NCBI RefSeq assembly: GCF_014201095.1
Contig: NZ_JACHDN010000001.1
Coordinates: 1,364,001 to 1,428,000, forward strand
Direction of reading: 5' to 3'
Origin: Cellulomonas hominis
GTDB taxonomy: Bacteria > Actinomycetota > Actinomycetes > Actinomycetales > Cellulomonadaceae
Length of the DNA stretch: 64,000 nucleotides
The notes beneath the pieces were generated by a model that was given only the letters and a program-made list of their open reading frames with translations, did no database searches and was not told the DNA's origin. Shown here piece by piece: positions 39,212 through 47,985 of the stretch; the first letter of the stretch is position 1; every line of letters starts with the position of its first letter. A program made the position numbers and the translations under genes.

Positions 39212-39298
39212 CCCCGGGGCCCGGTCTATGCTGCCGCTCAGTCCCGCGAGCGGGGGCGAGAGCCGCCCCCCGACGGCGCCGGACGCCCGGAGGAGCCC

Positions 39299-40327
39299 GT
39301 GCCGCGGACCACAGCCCCACGCCGCAGCTCGATCGGCGACGTGGCCCGACTCGCCGGCGTCTCCGTCGGCACCGTGTCCAACGTGTTGAATCGACCCGAC
39401 CGGGTCGCCCAGGCCACGCGCGACCGCGTGCTCGACGCGATCCAGCGGCTCTCGTTCGTCCCCAACGCCTCCGCCCGCCAGCTGCGCGCCGGCACGATCA
39501 CGACCGTCGGGGCGATCGTCCTCGACATCCGGAACCCGTTCTTCACGGAGGCCGCCCGCGGCGTCGAGGACCGCCTGGCGCTCGCCGACCACACCCTCAT
39601 GCTCGCGTCCAGCGACGACGACCCCGAGCGCGAGGCCCGCTACCTGCGGCTGTTCGAGGAGCACGGCGTCTCCGGCCTGCTGGTCGTCCCCACCGGCGAC
39701 GACCTCGGCCCGCTGCTCGCGCTCGCCGGCCGTGGCGTGCACACCGTGCTGCTCGACATGCCCTCCCCCACGGACGCGATCTCCTCGGTCGCGGTCGACG
39801 ACGTCGCGGGCGGGCGGATGGCGGGCGAGCACCTGCTCGACCTCGGGCACCGCGAGATCCTCATGCTCAACGGCCCGCACGCGATCCGGCAGTGCCGCGA
39901 CCGCCTCGCCGGCCTGCACCGCGCCGTGGAGCGCCGCGGCCTCGACCCCGACGTGGTCGTGCGGGAGGTCCGCATCCCGTCGCTGGACGCCGGCGGCGCG
40001 GCCACGGCGTTCGCGGCGCTGCTGGACGAGGACCCCGCGCCGCGCGCCGTGTTCTGCGTCAACGACCTCGTGGCCGTCGGGGTGCAGCGGGAGATCCGCC
40101 GGCGCCGCCCCGAGCTGCTCGGCCGGACCGCCATCGTCGGGTACGACGACATCGAGATCGCCGCCGAGCTGGCGACGCCGCTGACCTCGGTGCGGCAGCC
40201 CGCGTACGAGGTGGGCTACCGGGCGGCCGATCTGCTGCTGTCCCGGGACGCCGACGGCAACCCCGTGCGGGACCACGTGGTGTTCCAGCCGGAGCTGGTG
40301 GTGCGGTCCTCGAGCGTGCTCGCGTGA
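39299..40327 (+). CDS. LacI-family regulator; its 3' end is the insertion site of the CRISPR-Cas block
   Basis: A 342-residue regulator. The helix-turn-helix reads SIGDVARLAGVSVGTVSNVLNRPDRVAQATR, followed by LSFVPNASARQLRAG and a ligand domain ending in TAIVGYDDIEIAAELATPLTSVRQPAYEVG. GTG 39299 is the start. The last 75 bp plus 5 bp beyond the stop are repeated at 56209-56288 beyond the CRISPR-Cas locus, so this gene was probably cut and restored at its 3' end when that block arrived. Target sugar genes are not adjacent and were perhaps separated by the insertion. Confidence 0.92.
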   Translation: MPRTTAPRRSSIGDVARLAGVSVGTVSNVLNRPDRVAQATRDRVLDAIQRLSFVPNASARQLRAGTITTVGAIVLDIRNPFFTEAARGVEDRLALADHTLMLASSDDDPEREARYLRLFEEHGVSGLLVVPTGDDLGPLLALAGRGVHTVLLDMPSPTDAISSVAVDDVAGGRMAGEHLLDLGHREILMLNGPHAIRQCRDRLAGLHRAVERRGLDPDVVVREVRIPSLDAGGAATAFAALLDEDPAPRAVFCVNDLVAVGVQREIRRRRPELLGRTAIVGYDDIEIAAELATPLTSVRQPAYEVGYRAADLLLSRDADGNPVRDHVVFQPELVVRSSSVLA

Positions 40328-40332
40328 GCGGT
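40253..40332 (+). repeat. Left 80-bp direct repeat (lacI 3' end), attL-like
   Basis: Overlaps the end of lacI. It matches 56209-56288 at 79 of 80 positions; 40259-40332 and 56215-56288 are identical over 74 bp. Similarity stops abruptly on both sides. The copy encodes the C-terminal peptide DGNPVRDHVVFQPELV...SSVLA and its stop codon. Confidence 0.92.
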
Positions 40333-40429
40333 GCCCGCGCCCTGCACCGTGACGTCCCCTTAGTCCGAGCGGGCCTCTGCGTCGCCGGCGACGTCCGCGA
40401 CGGTCGCAAAGCCGCTGGACGTGACCGCT

Positions 40430-40543
40430 GAGGCGTGGCCGCGCACCTCCGTCACCGGTGCGTCGCCGTGCTCATAGCCCTACCCCCGGCTGGGACTGAA
40501 GGAGAAGCGGCCAGGGCCGGGGTATCTTCGCTGGTCAGGATGT
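40430..40543 (+). promoter_or_regulatory. Leader of CRISPR array 1
   Basis: The segment before the first repeat ends GGGTATCTTCGCTGGTCAGG-ATGT. The leader of array 2 ends GGGTATCGTCACAGGTCAGG-AAGT, so the last 24 bp are conserved with few changes, while the rest differs. It should contain the array promoter and the integration signal read by Cas1-Cas2. From 40333 to 40430 I see no gene. Confidence 0.7.
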
Positions 40544-41365
40544 GTCCGCTCCCCGCGTGCGGGGATGAGCCCGAGGCCGAGCCTGGTCGCGGGGTCACCG
40601 ACTCGTCCGCTCCCCGCGTGCGGGGATGAGCCTGACTGCCGCCACCAGCCGGTCGTAGGCAATCCGTCCGCTCCCCGCGTGCGGGGATGAGCCCGTCACG
40701 GACGCCGAGTTCGACGAAGCGCTGGAGTCCGCTCCCCGCGTGCGGGGATGAGCCCAAGATGAAGGAGCTCGGCATCTCGGCGTACGAGTCCGCTCCCCGC
40801 GTGCGGGGATGAGCCCGTCTCGCTCGGCGCGAAGTACGCATCCCGGGCAGTCCGCTCCCCGCGTGCGGGGATGAGCCCCCGATGGGCAACCTCTACCTCA
40901 CCAAGGGCGAGTCCCCTCCCCGCGTGCGGGGATGAGCCCGCGGTCGCGTTCGGCTACCGGCCGACCCGCGCGTCCGCTCCCCGCGTGCGGAGATGAGCCC
41001 GTCGTCGACATCGCGACGCAGGCGAAGTACCGGTCCGCTTCTCGCGTGCGGGGATGAGCCCTGCACCTGAACCAGGGTCAGTAGGGCGGCTGCGTCCGCT
41101 CCCCGCGTGCGGGGATGAGCCCTCGCCGCGGAGCCGTTGGCCTGCAGCGTCCATGTCCGCTCCCCGCATGCGGGGATGAGCCCGTCAGACCCGCGATGAG
41201 CCCGACCCATCCGGCGTCCGCTCCCCGCGCGCGGGGATGAGCCCGCGTAGGGCGTCATCGGCTTACCCGCAGACGAGTCCGCTCCCCGCGTGCGGGGATG
41301 AGCCTCCGCGGTCCGCCATCCCCGTGGTGTGCGACCAGTCCGCTCCCCGAGTGCGGGGATGAGCC
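40544..41365 (+). CRISPR. CRISPR array 1, type I-E, 14 repeats
   Basis: Fourteen 28-bp repeats (start GTCCGCTCCCCGCG, end GCGGGGATGAGCC) and 13 spacers of mostly 33 bp, one of 34, starting at 40544, 40605, 40666, 40727, 40788, 40850, 40911, 40972, 41033, 41094, 41155, 41216, 41277 and 41338. The first six repeats agree; many later ones carry changes (40911, 40972, 41033, 41155, 41216, 41338), which marks the right end as old and the left as leader-proximal. CCCCGC/GCGGGG forms the crRNA hairpin cut by Cas6e. Repeats differ from array 2 at positions 4-6 (CGC versus GTC). Confidence 0.97.
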
Positions 41366-41486
41366 CTACGTGTGGGACTGGGAGACGGATGACCCCAGTC
41401 GCGCGCGTCATCGCGTCGGCGGCCCGTCGGTCAACTTCCGCGTTTGCGCGACCCCACCAGGACATCCACGCGACTCTGAGCTACGG

Positions 41487-41507
41487 TATAAGCAATAGCA
41501 GACGGAG
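41487..41507 (+). promoter_or_regulatory. Possible -10 box and ribosome site of the TA pair
   Basis: TATAAG at 41487-41492 is an AT-rich hexamer unusual in this sequence and could be a -10 box; GGAG at 41504-41507 is 7 bp before ATG 41515 and supports that start. No good -35 box is seen. Confidence 0.4.
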
Positions 41508-41514
41508 CCTGACG

Positions 41515-42528
41515 ATGCTTATGCCAGACGTGTGGTCCGCACTAGCCGAGAGCCACGAGATCCTGCCCACCGCCGACTCGAGCCTTCGGGCGGACGTGGT
41601 GCTGCGTGGGCCGGCGTTCCCTGCCACGCCCTACGACGTCAGAACGGTCTCGACCCTGCACCCGTCACGCGTCCGACGGTTCGCCGACCCTGCCGGCAGC
41701 ACGCCGGAGGACCTGCCGCAGGTGCTGGTGATCACCGCGTCCGCGACGCCCGCAGCGGTCGATGCGGCACTGACGGCCCGCGTGTCCGTCCTCATCGCAC
41801 CGGAGCACGGCCCGGTCAGCGGAACGCTGATCGACAGCGACGGCCGGTCCCACACCGTGGACGCAGGCGGCGAGCGGAACTCGGCACCCGACCGCGCCCC
41901 GAGCCGCCCGGGACGCCCCGCATGGGGCACGTTCGCTCTCGCGTACACACTGCTGGGCGACCGGACCCCGCGGTCCCAGACCGCCCTGGCTCGCGAGATC
42001 GGCGTCACCCAGGCGAGGGTGTCGCAGTCGCTGACGCGGCTGCGGCTGCGTCATCTCGTCGCACAGCGCCCGTCCGGGTGGACGACGACGCACCCGAGCG
42101 CGATCGCCCACTGGCTCGCCGCGGAGTACCCGCGCCCGAGGACGGCTGCTGCATGGCTCACGTTGGACGAGCCGGTGCCCGCCACGCGGCAGATCGCCGA
42201 CCTCCTGACGCACGCCGGGGTCGCCTACGCGGTCGCCGGTCAGGTGGCAGCAGACTCGTACGCCCCCTGGTCGCGCCCGACCCGCTCGATCATCTGGACG
42301 GATCGCCTGGTCGATCTGAGCGCAGCCGGCTGCACGCCGGTGAGCGAGGCCGAAGCGTCCGTGATCATCGCGGTACCGGACGACCCGCGAGCGCTCACGC
42401 AGGCGCGCGAGCGCGACGGACTGGTCCTGGCGGACCCGTGGCGCACCTGGGTGACGCTCGTGCAGTCAGGGGACGACGCCGCAGCCGAGCACCTGCTGGT
42501 TCGGCTGCTCGCCGAGGCTGCCGCGTGA
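41515..42528 (+). CDS. HTH-domain protein, AbiEi-like antitoxin/regulator
   Basis: A 337-residue protein. The middle holds a MarR/winged-helix type DNA-binding unit (SQTALAREIGVTQARVSQSLTRLRLRHLVAQRPSGW). The C-terminal 130 residues (VPATRQIADLLTHAGVAYAVAGQVAADSYAPW...) resemble the C-terminal domain of AbiEi antitoxins, which accompany nucleotidyltransferase toxins. It overlaps that gene by 4 bp (GTGA). ATG 41515 is chosen for its GGAG site; the frame is open further upstream into array 1, where it is not credible. Placed between the old end of array 1 and cas3. The antitoxin role is inferred from architecture and partner. Confidence 0.65.
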   Translation: MLMPDVWSALAESHEILPTADSSLRADVVLRGPAFPATPYDVRTVSTLHPSRVRRFADPAGSTPEDLPQVLVITASATPAAVDAALTARVSVLIAPEHGPVSGTLIDSDGRSHTVDAGGERNSAPDRAPSRPGRPAWGTFALAYTLLGDRTPRSQTALAREIGVTQARVSQSLTRLRLRHLVAQRPSGWTTTHPSAIAHWLAAEYPRPRTAAAWLTLDEPVPATRQIADLLTHAGVAYAVAGQVAADSYAPWSRPTRSIIWTDRLVDLSAAGCTPVSEAEASVIIAVPDDPRALTQARERDGLVLADPWRTWVTLVQSGDDAAAEHLLVRLLAEAAA

Positions 42529-43274
42529 ACGCGCTCGCTCTCACCTCGGCGTCGCGCGCGACGGATGCCGGCTGGCTCGCCGCCGCGGACATCGCCTCGG
42601 TCGCAGCGCGGATGGGTGCGACCTACCGGCTCGTCGGCGGTCTCGCGGTCACGCTGCTCGTGCACCACCATGGGGCGAACGGCCTCGCCCCGCCACGCGA
42701 GACGGCGGATGCGGACATGGGCGTGCCGTTCGACGTGTGCGGCGACGAGCAGCTCGTTCCCGCGCTGCGCGCCGCTGGCTACTCGCAGACCGAGGGCAAC
42801 CGGTTCGTCCGGGAGGACGGGGACCGCGAGCTCGTGATCGACGTGCTCGCGCCGTCGTATGTGGGTCGGCTCGTGACCAACCAGCCGCACGGCGACCTCG
42901 TCGTGGACGAGATCCCGGGCCTCCACGTGGCCCTGCTCGAGCCGGCGACCGAGGTCTCGATCACGGCACGACTCACCGACGGGACCGAGATCAGCACCGC
43001 GTTGCTGCTACCGGACGTGGCGGCAGCGCTGGTCATGAAGGCGCACGCCTACCAGGGGCGACTCGCCGCGGCAGACGCAGTCGACATCCACCGCTTGCTG
43101 GAGGCCGCGAACCTCGCGGGGCGCACCACGCGGGACTGGCCGGACCGGCGGGAGGCACGCGACGCCGCGCGCATGCTGCACGCGCTGCTGGGGTCGACCC
43201 GCCGCGACCGCCACCTCGGGTCCGCCGGACCGCGGGCTCGCCTGCTGGTGAGACGGGTGGTGCCCGAGCTGTGA
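42525..43274 (+). CDS. Nucleotidyltransferase, AbiEii/MenT-like toxin candidate
   Basis: A 249-residue protein of the DNA polymerase beta-like nucleotidyltransferase superfamily. The family core is visible: YRLVGGLAVTLL (Gly38-Gly39) and, after a helix, RETADADMGV, whose Asp62 and Asp64 would bind the catalytic metal. LVMKAHAYQGRLAAADAVDIHRLL is the conserved Lys/Asp helix of AbiEii-like enzymes. Such proteins block growth by adding nucleotides to tRNA or other targets and protect against phage. GTG 42525 overlaps the partner gene's stop, so the pair is translated together. Confidence 0.72.
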   Translation: MNALALTSASRATDAGWLAAADIASVAARMGATYRLVGGLAVTLLVHHHGANGLAPPRETADADMGVPFDVCGDEQLVPALRAAGYSQTEGNRFVREDGDRELVIDVLAPSYVGRLVTNQPHGDLVVDEIPGLHVALLEPATEVSITARLTDGTEISTALLLPDVAAALVMKAHAYQGRLAAADAVDIHRLLEAANLAGRTTRDWPDRREARDAARMLHALLGSTRRDRHLGSAGPRARLLVRRVVPEL

Positions 43275-43483
43275 GAGCTCGCCGCGGAGGTCGATCGGTC
43301 CGGTTCGCCGCCTCGCGCAGGACCTAGGTCTCTTCTGATCGTCCCGTTGACAGAGTCGTCGGTCCGGCCGAGCCGCCTCAGGTGAGTGCGTCGATGGCGC
43401 TCGCCCGCCGGATCGTGGCGCCTCGGGTAGACAAGCCGGATGGGGGAGCTGGCTCAGCGACCGGTCACACGCGGTGGTGCACC
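43275..43483 (+). other. Gap before cas3
   Basis: About 210 bp between the toxin candidate and cas3. TTGACA at 43347-43352 could be a -35 box of the cas operon, but no convincing -10 box follows at the right distance. cas3 has alternative in-frame starts at 43382 (GTG) and 43394 (ATG) within this gap. Confidence 0.4.
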
Positions 43484-46360
43484 GTGCTGACGCTTGCGAC
43501 GACGTGGGCGAAATCCTGGCCCTACGACGGTGAGGTGGAGCAGTGGAGCCCGCTGTGGCGCCACCTCGACGACGCGGGCGACGTCGCCGGGCTGCTGTTC
43601 GACCGGTGGCTGCCGCCCGCCGTGCGGGACCACCTCGCCGCGGGGGCGGGTGGCGACCCCGACCGGGCGCGCCGGCTCCTCGTGTGGATCGCGGGAGTGC
43701 ACGACGTCGGCAAGGCCACGCCGGCCTTCGCGGTCCAGGTCCGACGCCTCGCCGCACGCATGGAACGGGCCGGGCTCCGGATCGGCCCGGCCGTGCAGAC
43801 CGACCGGAGCCTGCTCCGGCACGAGATCGCCGGCGCCGCGATCCTCGACCGCTGGCTCCGCGACCGCGGCGACTGGTCGCGCCGCGCGCGTCGGCAGGTC
43901 ACGGGCCTGGTCGCCGGTCACCACGGGTCGTTCCCGGAGCTGTCCCGCATCACCACCGCGCCCCGCCGGCCGGACCTGCTGGGATCGGGGCCCTGGGTCG
44001 AGGTCCAGGACGCGTTGCTGGACCGCGCCGCCGAGCGCGCGGGTGTCGACCCGGCCGACTCGTCGTGGTCCTCGCTGCTGCTCCCCCAGACGGTGCAGAT
44101 GCTCCTGGCGGGGACCGTCGTCATGGCGGACTGGATCGCCTCGGGCGACGCGTTCCCGTTGCTCGACGTCGACGACGTCCCCGCGCCCCCACCGGCCGGC
44201 GCGCCGAACCCGCGCGCGGAGGCAGGGTTGCGCGCGGTGCGGCTCGGCCGCCGTTGGGTGCCGGGGCCGCATCCGGACGACGCCGGCGAGTGGTTCCGCG
44301 CGCGGTTCCCCTGGGCGACCGCCGGACCACGACCCGTCCAGCGCGCGGTCGCCGTGCTCGCCGACGAGATGACGGCGCCCGGCCTCATGATCGTCGAGGC
44401 GCCGATGGGGGTCGGGAAGACGGAGGCGGCGTTCCTCGCGGCCGAGACGCTCGCCCGGCGCACCGGCGCGACGGGGTGCTTCGTCGCGCTCCCCACGCAG
44501 GCGACGTCGAACGCGATGTTCGGGCGGATGCTCGACTGGCTGGAGCGCGTACCCGACGAGTCGGGGGCGCACGCGCAATCCGTGGCGCTCGTCCACGGCA
44601 AGGCCGCCCTGAACGACGACCTGGCCGCCCTGCCGTTCGGCGTCGAGCTCCGGGCCCCGGTGTACGACGACACCGGACCGCACCGCGCCAGGAACGGAAC
44701 GGTCCGCCCGGCCGTCGGCGAGTGGACGCGCGGGCGCAAGCAGGCGGCGCTGAGCAGCTTCGTCGTCGGCACGATCGACCAGGTCCTGTTCGCGGCCCTG
44801 CGCGCCCGGCACACGATGCTCCGGCACCTGTCGCTCGTCGGAAAGGTCGTCGTCATCGACGAGGTGCACGCCGCCGACGTCTACATGTCCACGTTCCTGG
44901 ACCGGGCCCTCGAGTGGCTCGGCGCCTCGGGGACCCCCGTGGTCCTGATGTCCGCGACCCTGCCGGGGGCGCGCCGCGCGGACCTCTACCGGGCCTACGA
45001 GCGGGGAAGGTCCGGCGAGGCCACGACCGGGGGAACCGACGAGCTCACGGGCGACATCGGCTACCCCTGCGCGGTCGTCACCGGCGAGCACGGCCCCCGC
45101 GTGCACGCGCTGCCTCGCGGGGACGACAGCCGCACCGTCCACGTGCACCGCCTCACCGACGACCTGCCGGCGCTCGGCGACCTGCTCGCCGACCGGCTAC
45201 GTGACGGCGGCTGCGCGGTCGTGGTGCGGAACACCGTCCGCCGCGCGCAGGAGACCGCCCGGTACGTCGCGGAGATCCTGGGCGCCGACGACGTCTCCGT
45301 CGCGCACGCGGGCTTCCTCTCCGTGGACCGCGTGGCGACCGACCGCCGGTTGCTGGAGCAGTTCGGGCCACCCGGGCCCGGGGCTCTTCGGCCGCAGCGC
45401 CACGTCGTCGTCGCGACGCAGGTGGTGGAGCAGTCGCTCGACGTCGACTTCGACCTCATGGTCACCGACGTCGTCCCGGTCGACCTGCTCCTGCAGCGCC
45501 TCGGCCGCCTCCACCGGCACCGGCGCGGCACCGTCGAGTCGGACCGGCCCGCGCCGCTCCGCGAGGCGCACGCGTACGTCACCGGCGCGGACTGGTCCAC
45601 CACCCCGCCCGCGCCGGAACGCGGCACCCGGGCCGTCTACGGGACGTGGCTCCCGTGGGCCGGGCTCGCGGTGCTCGGGACGCACCTCGACGGACAGCCA
45701 CTGCGGCTACCCGACGACATCGCGCCGCTGGTGCAGGCGGCCTACGCGGACGACGTGCCCGTGCCGGACGACTGGCGAGAGCCGGCCACCACCGCGCGTG
45801 ACGAGTTCAGGCGCCGGCAGGCTGAGCGCGAGCGGGCGGCCGCCCCGTTCACGATCGCCCCGGTGCGGGCCGCCGGCACGGACCTGTACGACGGCGCCCG
45901 GTTTTCCGCCGGGGTGGTCGACGAAGACTCCCTGCAGGCACAGGGCTTCGTCCGCGACGGATCCGACTCGATCGAGGTCGTCGTCGTGCAGCGCGGGGAC
46001 GACGGGGTGGACCGCATCCCCGACTGGGTGCCCGGCGGCGGCGAGATGCTGCCGCTGCGCGCACATCCCGTGCCTCGGGACCTGGCCCGGACGCTGGCGC
46101 GGTGCACGCTGCGGCTGCCGTACGCGCTGTGCCGACCTGGTGTCGCCGAGCGGGTCATCGCGTCCCTGGAGCAGGACTACTTCGAGGGGTGGCAGCGCAC
46201 GCCGCTGCTCTCCGGACAGCTCGCCCTCGTCCTCGACGACGACCGCAGCGCCCGGCTCGCCGACCACCACCTGCACTACGACCTGACGCTCGGGCTGGTG
46301 GTGGCCGACGACCGGCCGCCCACCGATCACCTCGTGCCGAAAGCCCCGGAGGCCCCATGA
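43484..46360 (+). CDS. cas3: CRISPR-associated helicase-nuclease Cas3 (type I-E)
   Basis: Degrades target DNA marked by Cascade. The 958-residue protein starts with an HD nuclease domain: WAKSWPYD, then the metal site GVHDVGKATPAF (His73-Asp74), and VAGHHGSFPE. The superfamily 2 helicase follows: EAPMGVGKTEAA (Walker A Lys at about 312), VVIDEVHAADVYMS (DEVH at about 459), VLMSATLPGARR, and a C-terminal RecA domain with VVATQVVEQSLDVDFDLMVTD and LLQRLGRLHRH. GTG 43484 is preferred because WAKS is normally close to the N-terminus. It overlaps cas8e by 4 bp (ATGA), so all cas genes form one operon. Confidence 0.97.
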   Translation: MLTLATTWAKSWPYDGEVEQWSPLWRHLDDAGDVAGLLFDRWLPPAVRDHLAAGAGGDPDRARRLLVWIAGVHDVGKATPAFAVQVRRLAARMERAGLRIGPAVQTDRSLLRHEIAGAAILDRWLRDRGDWSRRARRQVTGLVAGHHGSFPELSRITTAPRRPDLLGSGPWVEVQDALLDRAAERAGVDPADSSWSSLLLPQTVQMLLAGTVVMADWIASGDAFPLLDVDDVPAPPPAGAPNPRAEAGLRAVRLGRRWVPGPHPDDAGEWFRARFPWATAGPRPVQRAVAVLADEMTAPGLMIVEAPMGVGKTEAAFLAAETLARRTGATGCFVALPTQATSNAMFGRMLDWLERVPDESGAHAQSVALVHGKAALNDDLAALPFGVELRAPVYDDTGPHRARNGTVRPAVGEWTRGRKQAALSSFVVGTIDQVLFAALRARHTMLRHLSLVGKVVVIDEVHAADVYMSTFLDRALEWLGASGTPVVLMSATLPGARRADLYRAYERGRSGEATTGGTDELTGDIGYPCAVVTGEHGPRVHALPRGDDSRTVHVHRLTDDLPALGDLLADRLRDGGCAVVVRNTVRRAQETARYVAEILGADDVSVAHAGFLSVDRVATDRRLLEQFGPPGPGALRPQRHVVVATQVVEQSLDVDFDLMVTDVVPVDLLLQRLGRLHRHRRGTVESDRPAPLREAHAYVTGADWSTTPPAPERGTRAVYGTWLPWAGLAVLGTHLDGQPLRLPDDIAPLVQAAYADDVPVPDDWREPATTARDEFRRRQAERERAAAPFTIAPVRAAGTDLYDGARFSAGVVDEDSLQAQGFVRDGSDSIEVVVVQRGDDGVDRIPDWVPGGGEMLPLRAHPVPRDLARTLARCTLRLPYALCRPGVAERVIASLEQDYFEGWQRTPLLSGQLALVLDDDRSARLADHHLHYDLTLGLVVADDRPPTDHLVPKAPEAP

Positions 46361-47985
46361 CCGAGCAGGCGTACTCGCTCCTCGACGAGCCCTGGATCCC
46401 GTGCCTCACGGTCGACGGAGCGACGGTCGAGGTGTCGCTGCTGGACCTGTTCCACAGGGCCCCTGACCTCCGGCGGGTCGTCGGCGACCTCCCGACCCAG
46501 GGCTTCGCCCTCCTGCGCCTCGCGCTCGCCGTGCTGCACCGCGCGGTGGACGGCCCCGCGGACGAGGACGCCTGGCACGACCTGTGGGAGGCGGGCGGCC
46601 CGCCGGTGTCGCAGATCGAGGCGTACCTGCGCGGCCACGCGGACCGGTTCGACCTGTTCCACGACAAGACGCCGTTCCTGCAGGTCGCCGGCCTGCACAC
46701 GGCAAAGGGCGAGTTCTTCGGCCTCGAGCGGCTGATCGCCGACGTGCCTGCAGGACATCGGTTCTTCTCGACGCGGGCCGGACGTGGGCTCGCGTCGATC
46801 AGCCCGGCCGAGGCCGCGCGGTGGCTGGTGCACGCGCAGGCGTACGACGTGAGCGGGATCAAGTCGCACTTCATCGGCGACCCGCGGGGCAAGGGCGGCA
46901 AGGTCTACCCGCTCGGCCTCGGGTGGGCGGGATACCTCGGAGGGATGGCCGTCGAGGGCGAGACGCTCTGGGAGACCCTGCTGCTGAACCTCGTGCCGCT
47001 GAGCCTGCCGGACCTGGTGGAGTCCGGCCCGGCGGACCGTGCGGCCTGGGAGGCCGACCCGCCCGGCCCGGAACCCTCGCCCGACGTCGCGGGACGCCCG
47101 TACGGCCCGGTGGACCTGCTCACCTGGCCGAGCCGCCGGATGCTGCTCCGCCGCGAGGGCGACGGCGTGACCGGCGTGCTCATCGGCTACGGCGACCCCC
47201 TGACCCCGCAGAACCAGCACCTGCGGGAGCCGATGACCGCCTGGCGGCGCAGCGAGGCGCAGGAGAAGAAGCTCGGCATGCCGCTCGTGTACATGCCGCT
47301 GGAGCACGACCCGAGCCGTGCTCTGTGGCGCGGGCTCGCGGCGATCCTGCCGAACGTGGCGCCGCGCGGCCGCGACGACGACAAGCCTCCGCGCGTCACC
47401 GCGGGCGTCGTCGCGTGGGCGGGTCGCGCGCTGGAGCGCCCCGCCCCGGTCACGCTGCACGCGGTCGGCATGGTCTACGGGTCGAACAACTCGGTGGTCG
47501 ACGACGTCGTGGACGACCGGCTGACCGTCCGCCTCGACCTGCTCGCCGACGGTTCGGCCGCCGCGCAGGGCATGGTCGTCGACGCGGTCGCCGCGACCGA
47601 CGCCGCGGTGCTCGCGCTGCGCAACCTCGCCTCGAACCTCGTGCGCGCTGCGGGCGGAACCGACGCCCGACTCGTCGACGGCGCCCGCGCCCGCGCCGCG
47701 GAGCAGGCGTACGGGGCGCTCGACCAGCCCTTCCGGTCCTGGCTGTCGACGCTCGGCGCCGACTCCGACGTCGATGCCGCGCGCACCGAGTGGCACGACC
47801 GCGCCCGACGCACGATCGACGGGCTGGGTCAGGCACTCGTCGACGCCGCGGGTCCGGCCGCCTGGGTCGGACGTGAAGTGTCCGGGCGGCGCGTCACCGC
47901 ACCCGAGGCGCACGCCTGGTTCCACGCGGCACTCCTCGCCGCACTCCCCCGTCCCCCGCGCACCCAGGAGGCGCCGCATGACTGA
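46357..47985 (+). CDS. cas8e: Cascade large subunit Cas8e (Cse1/CasA)
   Basis: Recognises the PAM and recruits Cas3. 542 residues beginning YSLLDEPWIPCLTVDG, the family signature, with DLPTQGFALLRLALAVLHRA, then a long middle with YPLGLGWAGYLGG and LTPQNQHLREPMTAWRRSEAQEKK, and a C-terminal helical bundle (PEAHAWFHAALL). Its length agrees with other Cse1 proteins. Overlaps cas3 by 4 bp and cse2 by 8 bp. Confidence 0.95.
   Translation: MTEQAYSLLDEPWIPCLTVDGATVEVSLLDLFHRAPDLRRVVGDLPTQGFALLRLALAVLHRAVDGPADEDAWHDLWEAGGPPVSQIEAYLRGHADRFDLFHDKTPFLQVAGLHTAKGEFFGLERLIADVPAGHRFFSTRAGRGLASISPAEAARWLVHAQAYDVSGIKSHFIGDPRGKGGKVYPLGLGWAGYLGGMAVEGETLWETLLLNLVPLSLPDLVESGPADRAAWEADPPGPEPSPDVAGRPYGPVDLLTWPSRRMLLRREGDGVTGVLIGYGDPLTPQNQHLREPMTAWRRSEAQEKKLGMPLVYMPLEHDPSRALWRGLAAILPNVAPRGRDDDKPPRVTAGVVAWAGRALERPAPVTLHAVGMVYGSNNSVVDDVVDDRLTVRLDLLADGSAAAQGMVVDAVAATDAAVLALRNLASNLVRAAGGTDARLVDGARARAAEQAYGALDQPFRSWLSTLGADSDVDAARTEWHDRARRTIDGLGQALVDAAGPAAWVGREVSGRRVTAPEAHAWFHAALLAALPRPPRTQEAPHD

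Larger units (their letters stand above)
38973..39298. other. Regulatory gap between divergent clpC and lacI
   Basis: About 325 bp without a gene. It contains the clpC promoter region, a ClgR-like site (39092-39105), five 11-bp tandem repeats (39115-39169) and a LacI-type palindrome (39194-39211) with a possible -10 box TATGCT at 39227-39232 for lacI. Confidence 0.7.

Noticed and set aside
40253-40332. tRNA or tmRNA gene as the attachment site of the island
   Set aside because: The repeat is the coding end of lacI; no tRNA-like fold or sequence is seen at either border.
40430-41365. Array 1 leader at its right end, with transcription to the left
   Set aside because: The conserved leader end is on the left, and repeat mutations accumulate to the right, so the array reads left to right.
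41329-41514. Earlier start for the HTH protein inside array 1
   Set aside because: It would translate a CRISPR repeat; ATG 41515 has a proper ribosome site and the AT-rich -10-like hexamer just upstream.
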